A stretch of DNA of 9,159 nucleotides. Origin: Pseudomonadota bacterium. GTDB taxonomy: Bacteria > Pseudomonadota > Alphaproteobacteria > Caulobacterales > Caulobacteraceae. The stretch spans positions 1 to 9,159 of the forward strand of contig JAEXJH010000465.1 in assembly GCA_023445955.1 (NCBI GenBank), read 5' to 3'. Both the position numbers and the translations under genes were made by a program. Below are positions 1 through 5,615 of this stretch, one piece after another. Each line of letters starts with the position of its first letter. Position 1 is the stretch's first letter. Under the pieces are notes generated by a model that worked only from the letters and a program-made list of their open reading frames with translations, was not told the origin of the DNA and did not search any database.

Positions 1-1143
1 CGGGGGGGGGCGCGGCCGCGGGCCGCCGCGCGCGCGGCGGGGCGCGCGGCCGAGCGCCAGACGGCCGCCAAGTCGGCCTTCATCGCCATGGTCAGCCACG
101 AGCTGCGCACCCCGATCAACGCCATCCTGAACGGCGCCTCGGCCCTGGAGAGGGGCGGTTCGGCCGCCCTGGTCACCGACGCCGGCGTGATGATGCGGGC
201 GCTGCTCAACGACCTGCTGGATCTCTCCAAGATCGAGGCCGGCCGCATGGGCGTCGAGGTCGTGGACTATGACCTGCCGGCCGTGGTCGGCGACGCGGTC
301 GAGTTCTGGCGCTGCACGGCCGCGGCCAAGGGCGTGGAGTTGACCCTGACCGGCGCCGAGACCCTGCCGCAATGGGTGCGGGGCGACCCGATGCGCACCC
401 GCCAAGTCCTCAACAACCTGCTCAGCAACGCCATCAAGTTCACCGAGCAAGGTGAGGTCAGCGTCGAGGTCCGCGTCGAGCGCGAGCGCCCGCGCCAGGT
501 GGCCATCGTCGTCCGCGATACCGGCCCCGGCCTGAAGGACGACCAGATCGAGCGCCTGTTCAGCCCCTACGAGCAGCTGGGCGCCGACACCGCGCGCGCG
601 TTCGGCGGCACCGGCCTTGGCCTGTCGATCAGCCGCGACCTGGCCCGGCTGATGGGCGGCGAGTTGACGGCGGCCAACGCGCCGGAAGGCGGCGCACGCT
701 TCACCCTGCGCCTGCCCGCGCCCGAGGGCGCCGCGCCCGTCGAGCTGGCGGTCGAGGAGGTCCAGGGCCTGGCCGTTCGGGACGAAGCGCCGGTCATCCT
801 GGTCGTCGACGACCACGACATCAACCGCCGCGCCCTGCGCCAGATCCTGGAGGCGTTCGGCGCTCGGGTGGAGACCGCCGAGGACGCGCAAGGCGCCTTG
901 CTGGCGGCCGAATACCAGATCTTCGACGCCATCCTGATGGACGTGCGCATGCCCGGCATGGACGGGCTGGAGGCCACCCGCCGCCTGCGGGAAGGTGGGG
1001 CCAACCGCGCCACCCCGATCATCGCCGTCACCGGCGCGGTCTCGCCCGACGAGATCGCAGCCTGCCGCGAGGCGGGCATGACTGGCTGGGTCGAGAAGCC
1101 GGTCAATCCGCGCGACCTTCACAAGGCGCTGTTCGGCGAATAG
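1..1143 (+). CDS. Hybrid sensor histidine kinase, C-terminal part (5' end outside window)
   Basis: This is the C-terminal part of a hybrid histidine kinase, which autophosphorylates on His and passes phosphate to its own receiver Asp. The frame is open to base 1, so the sensor region is missing. Numbering from the Met codon at 88: the H-box is HELRTP with phospho-acceptor His4 (codon 97-99). The N-box is near 109-118 (NNLLSNAIKF). G1 is DTGPG at 144-148, and G2 is GGTGLGL at 173-179. A receiver domain covers about 235-349, with acidic pair D241/D242, phospho-acceptor D285 (codon 940-942), T315 and K337. Before the H-box lies an Ala/Arg-rich segment like the helical linker usual before HisKA. 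No output domain follows the receiver and the stop is at 1141-1143, so phosphate presumably moves on to a separate Hpt protein or the receiver controls the kinase. No partner regulator is visible. The signal sensed cannot be inferred. Domain assignment is firm. Confidence 0.95.
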   Translation, partial: RGGARPRAAARAAGRAAERQTAAKSAFIAMVSHELRTPINAILNGASALERGGSAALVTDAGVMMRALLNDLLDLSKIEAGRMGVEVVDYDLPAVVGDAVEFWRCTAAAKGVELTLTGAETLPQWVRGDPMRTRQVLNNLLSNAIKFTEQGEVSVEVRVERERPRQVAIVVRDTGPGLKDDQIERLFSPYEQLGADTARAFGGTGLGLSISRDLARLMGGELTAANAPEGGARFTLRLPAPEGAAPVELAVEEVQGLAVRDEAPVILVVDDHDINRRALRQILEAFGARVETAEDAQGALLAAEYQIFDAILMDVRMPGMDGLEATRRLREGGANRATPIIAVTGAVSPDEIAACREAGMTGWVEKPVNPRDLHKALFGE

Positions 1144-1271
1144 CCGGCCCCTTCGCCCACTTTTCGGCGCCCAGGTCGGGTCTTCTTCACTAGAAAGAAC
1201 CGGTGCGGACGAGTCGTTGGGCTCGCTTCGCCGCGATCGGTTTCCAATCAAGTTTCAAGAGTTTACGCGCC

Positions 1272-2561
1272 GTGTCGAGGATCTGGCAGAGCGACTGGGA
1301 AAAGCGTCGGCGCCTGAAGTGGATCGCCGCCGGCGCGGCGGGTCTCGTCGTGGTCGGCGGCCTGGCGACCCTGCCGTTCCTCAAGAAAGCGCCCAAGGAC
1401 GTCGCCGAGGCAATCGAGCAGGCGGCCCAGAATGCGCCCGAGAAGCCGGCCCAGTGGCACGGCGACCTGAACTACGACGCGCTCAACGCCCGCATCACCG
1501 CCATGGCCGCCGACAAGACCATGGAGGGCCTGGCCGTAGCCGTCGTCGAGAACGGCCGGCTGTCCTTCGTCCATGGTTATGGCCGCACCACCGAGGGCGG
1601 CGAGAAAGTGGACGCTCGCACGGTGTTCCGCTGGGCCTCGCTGTCGAAGACCATCGCCTCGACCCTCAGCGCCCGCCTGGCGGCCGACGGGGTCTTCTCG
1701 CTGACCGAGCCGCTGGTGGCCTTCAACACCAGCCTGCGCCTGCCGGGCGAGGCCCAGAACAGCCTGACGGTCGAGGAGCTGCTGTCCCAGCGCACGGGCC
1801 TGGGCAAGAACGCCTATGACGGCCAGCTGGAGGACGGCGTCGATCCGGCCAGGATCCGCGGCTCGTACGCCACGCTGAAGACGGTCTGCCCGCCCGGCAC
1901 CTGCCACAGCTACCAGAACGTCGCCTACGACACGATCACCGAGGTCATCCAGGGCAAGACCGGCGAGGCCTATGCCGCCACCGTCCAGCGCAAGCTGTTC
2001 GAACCCCTGGGCATGAACGGCGCCTCGATCGGCATGGCCGGCCTGACCTCGGCTGCGCGTTGGGCCAGACCCCACGACCGCGCCCGTCGCGAACTGAAGC
2101 TGTCGGACGCCTATTATCACGTGCCCGCTGCGGCCGGCGTCAACTCGACCATCGTCGACCTGGCCGCCTGGATGCAGGCCCAGATGGGGCTGAAGCCCGA
2201 TGTGCTGTCAGGGGCCGTGCTGGACGAGGTCCAGCGCCCCCGCGTCGCCACCGGCCGCCCTTACGGCCGCCTGAACATCGCCCGCGAGCTGAAGAGCCCC
2301 GCCTATGGCCTGGGCATGCGCAGCTTCACCTACAAGGGCCATCGCCTGGTCGGCCACAGCGGCGGCGTCTCGGGCTATCGCTCGACCATGATGTTCGACC
2401 CGGCGACCAAGACCGGCATCGTCATGCTGTGGAACAGCGACGCCAACCTGCCTTTCCGCTTCCAGGGCGAGTTCTTCGACCGCGTCTACAAGCTGCCGTT
2501 CACCGACTATCTGGACCTGGACAGCGGCGCGCCAGGCGCGGAAGGCTCACTCTCGGATTGA
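1272..2561 (+). CDS. Membrane-anchored serine hydrolase, beta-lactamase/PBP-like family
   Basis: This is a serine hydrolase of the class C beta-lactamase/DD-peptidase/esterase fold. Numbered from the GTG at 1272 (429 aa), an Arg/Lys-rich start (KRRRLK, 11-16) precedes a hydrophobic helix at about 17-37, giving an N-in anchor with the enzyme in the periplasm. The three family motifs are present: SLSK (S123 nucleophile, K126), YQN (Y214, N216) and HSG (H362-G364, in place of KTG). Two cysteines, C206 and C211, lie just before YQN and could form a disulfide. An in-frame GTG at 1203 would add 23 residues, but that stretch uses TTA, TCA, CAA and three AGT codons and has much lower third-position GC than the gene, so I prefer 1272. 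A weak AAGAG lies at 1257-1261. The substrate could be a peptidoglycan peptide, an ester or a beta-lactam; the sequence does not decide. The fold call is firm, and a resistance role should not be assumed. Confidence 0.9.
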   Translation: MSRIWQSDWEKRRRLKWIAAGAAGLVVVGGLATLPFLKKAPKDVAEAIEQAAQNAPEKPAQWHGDLNYDALNARITAMAADKTMEGLAVAVVENGRLSFVHGYGRTTEGGEKVDARTVFRWASLSKTIASTLSARLAADGVFSLTEPLVAFNTSLRLPGEAQNSLTVEELLSQRTGLGKNAYDGQLEDGVDPARIRGSYATLKTVCPPGTCHSYQNVAYDTITEVIQGKTGEAYAATVQRKLFEPLGMNGASIGMAGLTSAARWARPHDRARRELKLSDAYYHVPAAAGVNSTIVDLAAWMQAQMGLKPDVLSGAVLDEVQRPRVATGRPYGRLNIARELKSPAYGLGMRSFTYKGHRLVGHSGGVSGYRSTMMFDPATKTGIVMLWNSDANLPFRFQGEFFDRVYKLPFTDYLDLDSGAPGAEGSLSD

Positions 2562-2601
2562 GCGTGCGACGCGATCTAGGGTCGTGATAGCGTCGCCCAG
2601 C

Positions 2602-3006
2602 ATGACCCGCGCCGTGATCATCGTCCTCGCGCTCAGCCTGATGGCGCCTCTCGCGGGATGCGAGCGGCACACCAAGGCCGAGCAGTTCATCCTGGACCAG
2701 TCCCTGGACCTGGTGCAGCGCGAGGAGCGCAGCCGGCTGCCCACCAAGATCGAGGTCGCCTCGCTCAGCAAGGACAAGCAGTCCATCTGCGGATACGCGA
2801 CGATCGGCGACCGCAAGCATGTGCCGTACATTATCCGCTACTCGAACGCGTTACCCAAGGGCGGTTTCGCCACAGTGAGCGTCGTCCTGACCGTGCCGCC
2901 CTTCAAGGGGGCGCCGTATGAGAGCCAAGCTGACCAGGCCCTGCGGATCCAGGCCGAATGTCGAGCGATCGGTCACCAACTGCCGTCGCCATCGTCTTTG
3001 GACTAG
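2602..3006 (+). CDS. Small predicted lipoprotein, function unknown
   Basis: I do not recognise a family. Numbered from the ATG at 2602 (134 aa), there is a short basic start (MTR), a hydrophobic stretch at about 4-18 and a lipobox LAGC ending at C20, as expected for signal peptidase II cleavage and lipid attachment. The mature part is about 115 residues. It is charged at first (ERHTKAEQ) and has two further cysteines, in SICGY and AECRA. A GTG at 2584 would add six residues before the signal sequence; ATG is preferred because it gives a normal-length signal peptide. No strong Shine-Dalgarno sequence is visible for either. The gene starts 40 nt after the serine hydrolase stop on the same strand, so cotranscription is likely. 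Its stop overlaps the stop of the convergent gene at 3003-3428. The lipoprotein call is good; the function is unknown. Confidence 0.75.
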   Translation: MTRAVIIVLALSLMAPLAGCERHTKAEQFILDQSLDLVQREERSRLPTKIEVASLSKDKQSICGYATIGDRKHVPYIIRYSNALPKGGFATVSVVLTVPPFKGAPYESQADQALRIQAECRAIGHQLPSPSSLD

Positions 3007-3428
3007 GGCAAGCCGGTCAGGCGAAGGTCGATGGTGCGGGCCCACTCAAGCGGGTAGGATGCCGAGGCGTAGAAGCTGCCGTCCGGTCTCCGCTGCAGAT
3101 AGAGCGCCCAGAACTCGCCGACCTTGGCGATGGGTTGGCCATCATCGCAGGCCGAGCTCATACCGCTGCGGCCGATCTCAAAGGTCTCCTGTTCGACGCG
3201 ACCCCGGATTCCAGCGGTGCGGCGGGCGGTTGCGGTCCAGGCTATGCCCACATCCGGGCTCGGGCCGTCCACATAGGCGGCGGTCTCGATCCGCGCGATG
3301 ATGATCGCGTCCGCTGGCCATTGAATGCGCATCTCTGGCGGCTGATTGACCCGACAGGCCTGAGCGGTGCCGGCGACACCGAGCGCGAGTATGGTGGAGA
3401 GAGCGAGGAGCGGAACGCTGCGCGACAT
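3003..3428 (-). CDS. Small exported protein, possible TIMP/NTR-like fold, function unknown
   Basis: This is a 141-residue protein with a Sec-type signal peptide at 1-24 (basic start MSR, hydrophobic core, AQA before C25). The lipobox is poor, with Gln at -2, so signal peptidase I cleavage and a soluble periplasmic product seem more likely than a lipoprotein. The mature chain has two cysteines, C25 at its N-terminus and C94, which could pair. An N-terminal Cys after the signal, a hydrophobic strand (ADAIIIARI), a basic/Gly segment and then a Gly-Phe-Trp-Ala-Leu-Tyr-Leu strand loosely recall TIMP/netrin-like OB-fold proteins; this is weak inference. The start at 3428 has a good Shine-Dalgarno AGGTGA (3435-3440, minus strand). 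The gene lies 84 nt downstream of the small membrane protein gene on the same strand and may share its transcript. Its stop overlaps that of the lipoprotein gene at 2602-3006. Confidence 0.75.
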   Translation of the reverse strand: MSRSVPLLALSTILALGVAGTAQACRVNQPPEMRIQWPADAIIIARIETAAYVDGPSPDVGIAWTATARRTAGIRGRVEQETFEIGRSGMSSACDDGQPIAKVGEFWALYLQRRPDGSFYASASYPLEWARTIDLRLTGLP

Positions 3429-3512
3429 GCGTGATCACCTAAGGCGTGTGCGCACAGCTAGCGCGCGAGCCGTCGATTTCGCAAGCGTTCCGCCTATCAC
3501 CGAGGTGGTCGT

Positions 3513-3785
3513 TTAGTGGTGCGCGAACTGGCTGAGCGCGCCGCCGGCGGCCAGGCCCAGGGCGCAGAAGACGCCGAGGTGGAAGACGACGCCGATGGCC
3601 ACCGTGCGGCGGACCGACCACTTGTTTTCCTGGGCGAAGACGCGGCCGATTTCCGACTGCAGGGTGCGCGCGGCGCTGGCCACGGGCGTGTCGTGGTCAT
3701 TGGCCACGTGCAGGTCGGGACGCTTGCTGGCGGCGACGGGAGCCGGGGCGATAGCGTCCAGGTAGTCGAACTTACGCTGCAACAT
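3513..3785 (-). CDS. Small protein with one C-terminal membrane helix, function unknown
   Basis: I do not recognise this protein. From the ATG at 3785 it has 90 residues. About 1-58 are polar, with an Ala/Pro stretch at 11-19, and may be partly disordered. Basic residues (VRR, 58-60) then precede a hydrophobic helix at about 61-84, leaving a very short tail ending FAHH. By the positive-inside rule the N-terminal part would be cytoplasmic, giving a tail-anchor-like topology. A GTG lies directly upstream at 3788. ATG is chosen because GGAGG (3792-3796, minus strand) is six nt from it but only three from the GTG. That Shine-Dalgarno lies in one arm of an inverted repeat (see 3789-3816). The strong RBS and codon pattern support a real gene. 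Confidence 0.7.
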   Translation of the reverse strand: MLQRKFDYLDAIAPAPVAASKRPDLHVANDHDTPVASAARTLQSEIGRVFAQENKWSVRRTVAIGVVFHLGVFCALGLAAGGALSQFAHH

Positions 3786-3788
3786 CAC

Positions 3789-3816
3789 TGACCTCCGTTT
3801 ATTTCGTTGGAGGTCA
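3789..3816 (-). promoter_or_regulatory. Inverted repeat overlapping the RBS of the small membrane protein gene
   Basis: TGACCTCC (3789-3796) and GGAGGTCA (3809-3816) are perfect 8-nt complements separated by 12 AT-rich bases. In the minus-strand transcript the start-proximal arm holds the GGAGG Shine-Dalgarno, so the hairpin would pair it with an upstream CCTCC and block ribosome access. The same sequence could instead be a dyad operator in DNA. The repeat is directly visible; its role is inferred. Confidence 0.5.
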
Positions 3817-3884
3817 CGCTACGGAAGCAGTGCTAACAAACTGTGCAGTATCGACGGGGGTGTTCTGCGACAACTTGGCAATTG

Positions 3885-3897
3885 CCCCGTATCGGGG
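3885..3897 (-). terminator. Short GC hairpin downstream of ppx, weak terminator candidate
   Basis: CCCCG-TAT-CGGGG forms a 5-bp stem with a 3-nt loop, about 50 nt after the ppx stop on the minus strand. No U-tract follows, so an intrinsic terminator is doubtful. It partly overlaps the palindrome GGCAATTGCC (3877-3886). The 160-base gap 3786-3945 holds nothing else clear apart from the RBS inverted repeat. Confidence 0.2.
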
Positions 3898-3945
3898 AAG
3901 TTCAGGGCCGGTTAAGCATAACTTCCGCTCCGCCTATACCTGAAT

Positions 3946-5445
3946 TTACCCAGTGATAATCTTTGGCTTCAAGTTCAGGTGTTGGGCGGCAGTATTGGCG
4001 CGCTTGCTGGTCTGTTCACCCAGCAGCAGGTCGGCATAGCCGGGATCGGCGGCCAGCGTCAGATGACTTCTGTCCAGGGTCAGGCGCGAGTGGGCCAGCA
4101 GGCGCGGACTGCGGCCGGAAAGATCGCAGGCCAGGCGGATCGTAGCCCCCAGGGCGCGGGCGCGCTTCAACTGGGCCGGGTCCAGCAGGCGCTCCAGCGT
4201 CTGGAGTTCCGGCGGGTTGAAGCTGGTGGCGTGGCGGGCGTGGGCGGCCACGGCCAGGAAGCAGCGCTCGACGTGGGTCTGGCCGGCGATCGGCGCGCGC
4301 AGCACCTGCTCGAACACCAGGTCGGCGCGATGATCGGGGTGCAGGCGGGCGCCGACATCCGACAGGCGGCAAGCCGCCGAAACGAGAATGCCGTCACGCT
4401 CGCCAAACAGCGGGGGCAGGGTGCGGAAGGCCGGGGTGATCCAGGCGTCCAGGGCCGTGTCCAGGTCGTCGACAGCGCCCTGGCGGGCCCCTAGGGCCGC
4501 GCAGCCCTCGATCAGCGGGTCCAGGCCGCGCACGCGGGGCGGCATGGCCTCGAACAGCAGGCCTTCGCGCACGCCATAGGCCGAGATCTCAATACGCTTG
4601 AGCTGCAGCTGCTCGATCAGGGTCTCCAGCACCACGGCGGCGTAGGGCAGGGTCTCCGAGCGCTTCTTGCTCATGCCCTCGATGCGCTCGAGCGAGCTCT
4701 TGGACTGGTGGGCGACCAACCGAGCGGCGTCGAGGGCCTCGCTGGCGCTGATCTCGTACTGGTGCACGACGTGCAGCGGGTAGCCGGACAGCCGCATGTG
4801 CAGCAAAGCGAGGTTGCGCCAGGCGCCGCCCACGGCGTGGAAGGTGTCGGTCTTGAAGTCGGCGGCCACGGGCTCAAGGCGCTCGCGGGCCAGGCGGCGG
4901 ACGCGCTCGCCGTCGAAGATGGTCCCACCACCGTTCGGACCGGCCAGGCTGAACGGACCCAGGGGCAGGGTGACGCCGCGCTGGGCGCCGGTGGCCGACA
5001 GGCGAATGAGTTCCAGGCTGGCGCCGCCCAGGTCGCCGACCACGCCTTCGGCGTCGGGCGCGCCGGCCAGCACGCCGACGGCGGCGTAGTGGGCCTCTTC
5101 CTCGCCCGAGAGCACGCGGACGGTGAAGCCGGTCTCGCTGCGCACGCGGTCGATGAAGTCCTGGCCGTCCTTGGCCTCGCGGGCGGCGGCGGTGGCGACC
5201 ACGAAGGTCTCGGCCGGATTGACCGCTTCCAGCACCGCGCGGAAGCGCTTCAGCGCCTGCAGGGTCTGGATGACGCCTTCGGGCGACAGGCGGCCGGTCT
5301 TGGCCAGGTCGCGGCCCAGGCCCGCCAGGACCTTCTCATTGAAGACGGTCCAGATGGCGCGGCCTTCCAGCCGGTACACCACCAGGCGGACCGAGTTTGA
5401 ACCGATATCGATCACAGCCGCGTCGCGCGGCGCCGGGAAGGGCAT
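3946..5445 (-). CDS. ppx: Exopolyphosphatase / guanosine pentaphosphatase (Ppx/GppA)
   Basis: A Ppx/GppA enzyme of the ASKHA fold: it releases terminal phosphate from polyphosphate and in many bacteria also converts pppGpp to ppGpp. The 499 aa match the long, E. coli Ppx-like form of the family. Seen in order: the phosphate-1 motif DIGSNSVRLVVY (13-24), SGEEEAHY (113-120) with the catalytic Glu at E116 or E117, the phosphate-2 motif GDLGGASLEL (137-146) and GGAWRNLA (206-213). The C-terminal half (about 320-499) is the helical HD-like region. There the expected HD-type 'H-E/D-V-G' appears as S-D-V-G, so a metal-binding His may be lost. The ATG at 5445 is the first start after an in-frame TAA 9 nt upstream. 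There is no Shine-Dalgarno, and a -10-like element lies close upstream, suggesting a leaderless mRNA. ppk lies about 1.5 kb upstream on the same strand. Family certain; Ppx versus GppA preference not resolvable here. Confidence 0.95.
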   Translation of the reverse strand: MPFPAPRDAAVIDIGSNSVRLVVYRLEGRAIWTVFNEKVLAGLGRDLAKTGRLSPEGVIQTLQALKRFRAVLEAVNPAETFVVATAAAREAKDGQDFIDRVRSETGFTVRVLSGEEEAHYAAVGVLAGAPDAEGVVGDLGGASLELIRLSATGAQRGVTLPLGPFSLAGPNGGGTIFDGERVRRLARERLEPVAADFKTDTFHAVGGAWRNLALLHMRLSGYPLHVVHQYEISASEALDAARLVAHQSKSSLERIEGMSKKRSETLPYAAVVLETLIEQLQLKRIEISAYGVREGLLFEAMPPRVRGLDPLIEGCAALGARQGAVDDLDTALDAWITPAFRTLPPLFGERDGILVSAACRLSDVGARLHPDHRADLVFEQVLRAPIAGQTHVERCFLAVAAHARHATSFNPPELQTLERLLDPAQLKRARALGATIRLACDLSGRSPRLLAHSRLTLDRSHLTLAADPGYADLLLGEQTSKRANTAAQHLNLKPKIITG

Positions 5446-5451
5446 GGGGCT

Positions 5452-5459
5452 GATTTAAC
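5452..5459 (-). promoter_or_regulatory. Candidate -10 element for leaderless transcription of ppx
   Basis: On the minus strand the sequence reads GTTAAATC, which fits the Caulobacter housekeeping -10 consensus GCTANAWC at 7 of 8 positions. Only six bases (5446-5451) separate it from the ppx ATG, so transcription would start at or next to the A of ATG. A -35 (TTCCCCC, 13 nt upstream) matches poorly. Absence of a Shine-Dalgarno before ppx supports the idea. Confidence 0.4.
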
Positions 5460-5544
5460 GTATTCGGAGGATGGGGGAAGCGGGGACTTGTGGATTTCCC
5501 TGGGGAAGAACGCGCGGAAAGGCTTGTCGGAAAACGCCTTGAAT

Positions 5545-5560
5545 TATTGTCCGGGTAATA
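5545..5560 (+). promoter_or_regulatory. Operator-like palindrome, copy 1, upstream of the -35
   Basis: TATT-gtCCGGgt-AATA is a dyad sharing the 11-nt core TGTCCGGGTAA (5548-5558) with a second copy 26 bp downstream. It abuts the candidate -35 at 5561. The shared core and AT-rich flanks suggest a site for a dimeric regulator, perhaps TetR-type. No regulator gene lies in the window. Confidence 0.5.
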
Positions 5561-5587
5561 TTGACTCTATTTATGTCCGGGTAAATA
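5561..5587 (+). promoter_or_regulatory. Housekeeping-type promoter of the phosphotransferase gene
   Basis: TTGACTC (5561-5567) matches the Caulobacter -35 consensus TTGACgS at 6 of 7 positions. After 12 nt, GGTAAATA (5580-5587) matches GCTANAWC at 6 of 8, and the spacing is within the usual 10-14. This predicts a start near 5593-5596 and a leader of about 20 nt with GAGAGG (5602-5607) as the RBS. The -35 contains GACTC (5563-5567), a GANTC site methylated by CcrM in Caulobacter. Confidence 0.55.
5568..5587 (+). promoter_or_regulatory. Operator-like palindrome, copy 2, between -35 and -10
   Basis: TATTTA (5568-5573) and TAAATA (5582-5587) are perfect 6-bp inverted arms around TGTCCGGG. The core TGTCCGGGTAA (5574-5584) repeats that of copy 1. 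It covers the spacer and -10 of the candidate promoter, where a bound protein would block RNA polymerase. Rest of the gap: 5446-5544 shows only short weak dyads. Confidence 0.5.
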
Positions 5588-5615
5588 AGGCGACGCTCCA
5601 CGAGAGGTTCCGCCG

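Noticed and set aside
1263..2120. Long open frame (285 codons) on the minus strand opposite the serine hydrolase gene
   Set aside because: It is antisense to a gene with clear catalytic motifs. Its low-complexity Gly/Ala/Arg composition is typical of shadows in GC-rich DNA.
3447..3456. 10-bp palindrome TGTGCGCACA upstream of the exported protein gene
   Set aside because: Such palindromes arise easily in GC-rich DNA. There is no second copy, no promoter next to it and no T-run.
3877..3886. 10-bp palindrome GGCAATTGCC between ppx and the small membrane protein gene
   Set aside because: It is a single copy with no recognisable promoter alongside; noted only as overlapping the weak hairpin at 3885-3897.
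4708..5400. Open frame of 230 codons on the plus strand opposite ppx
   Set aside because: It lies antisense to the conserved Ppx motifs and has no recognisable domain.
5496..5507. TTCCC-TG-GGGAA dyad and the AAGGC/GCCTT pair (5519-5540) between ppx and the phosphotransferase gene
   Set aside because: The arms are only 5 bp, without a loop, T-run or repeat copy that would suggest a terminator or operator.
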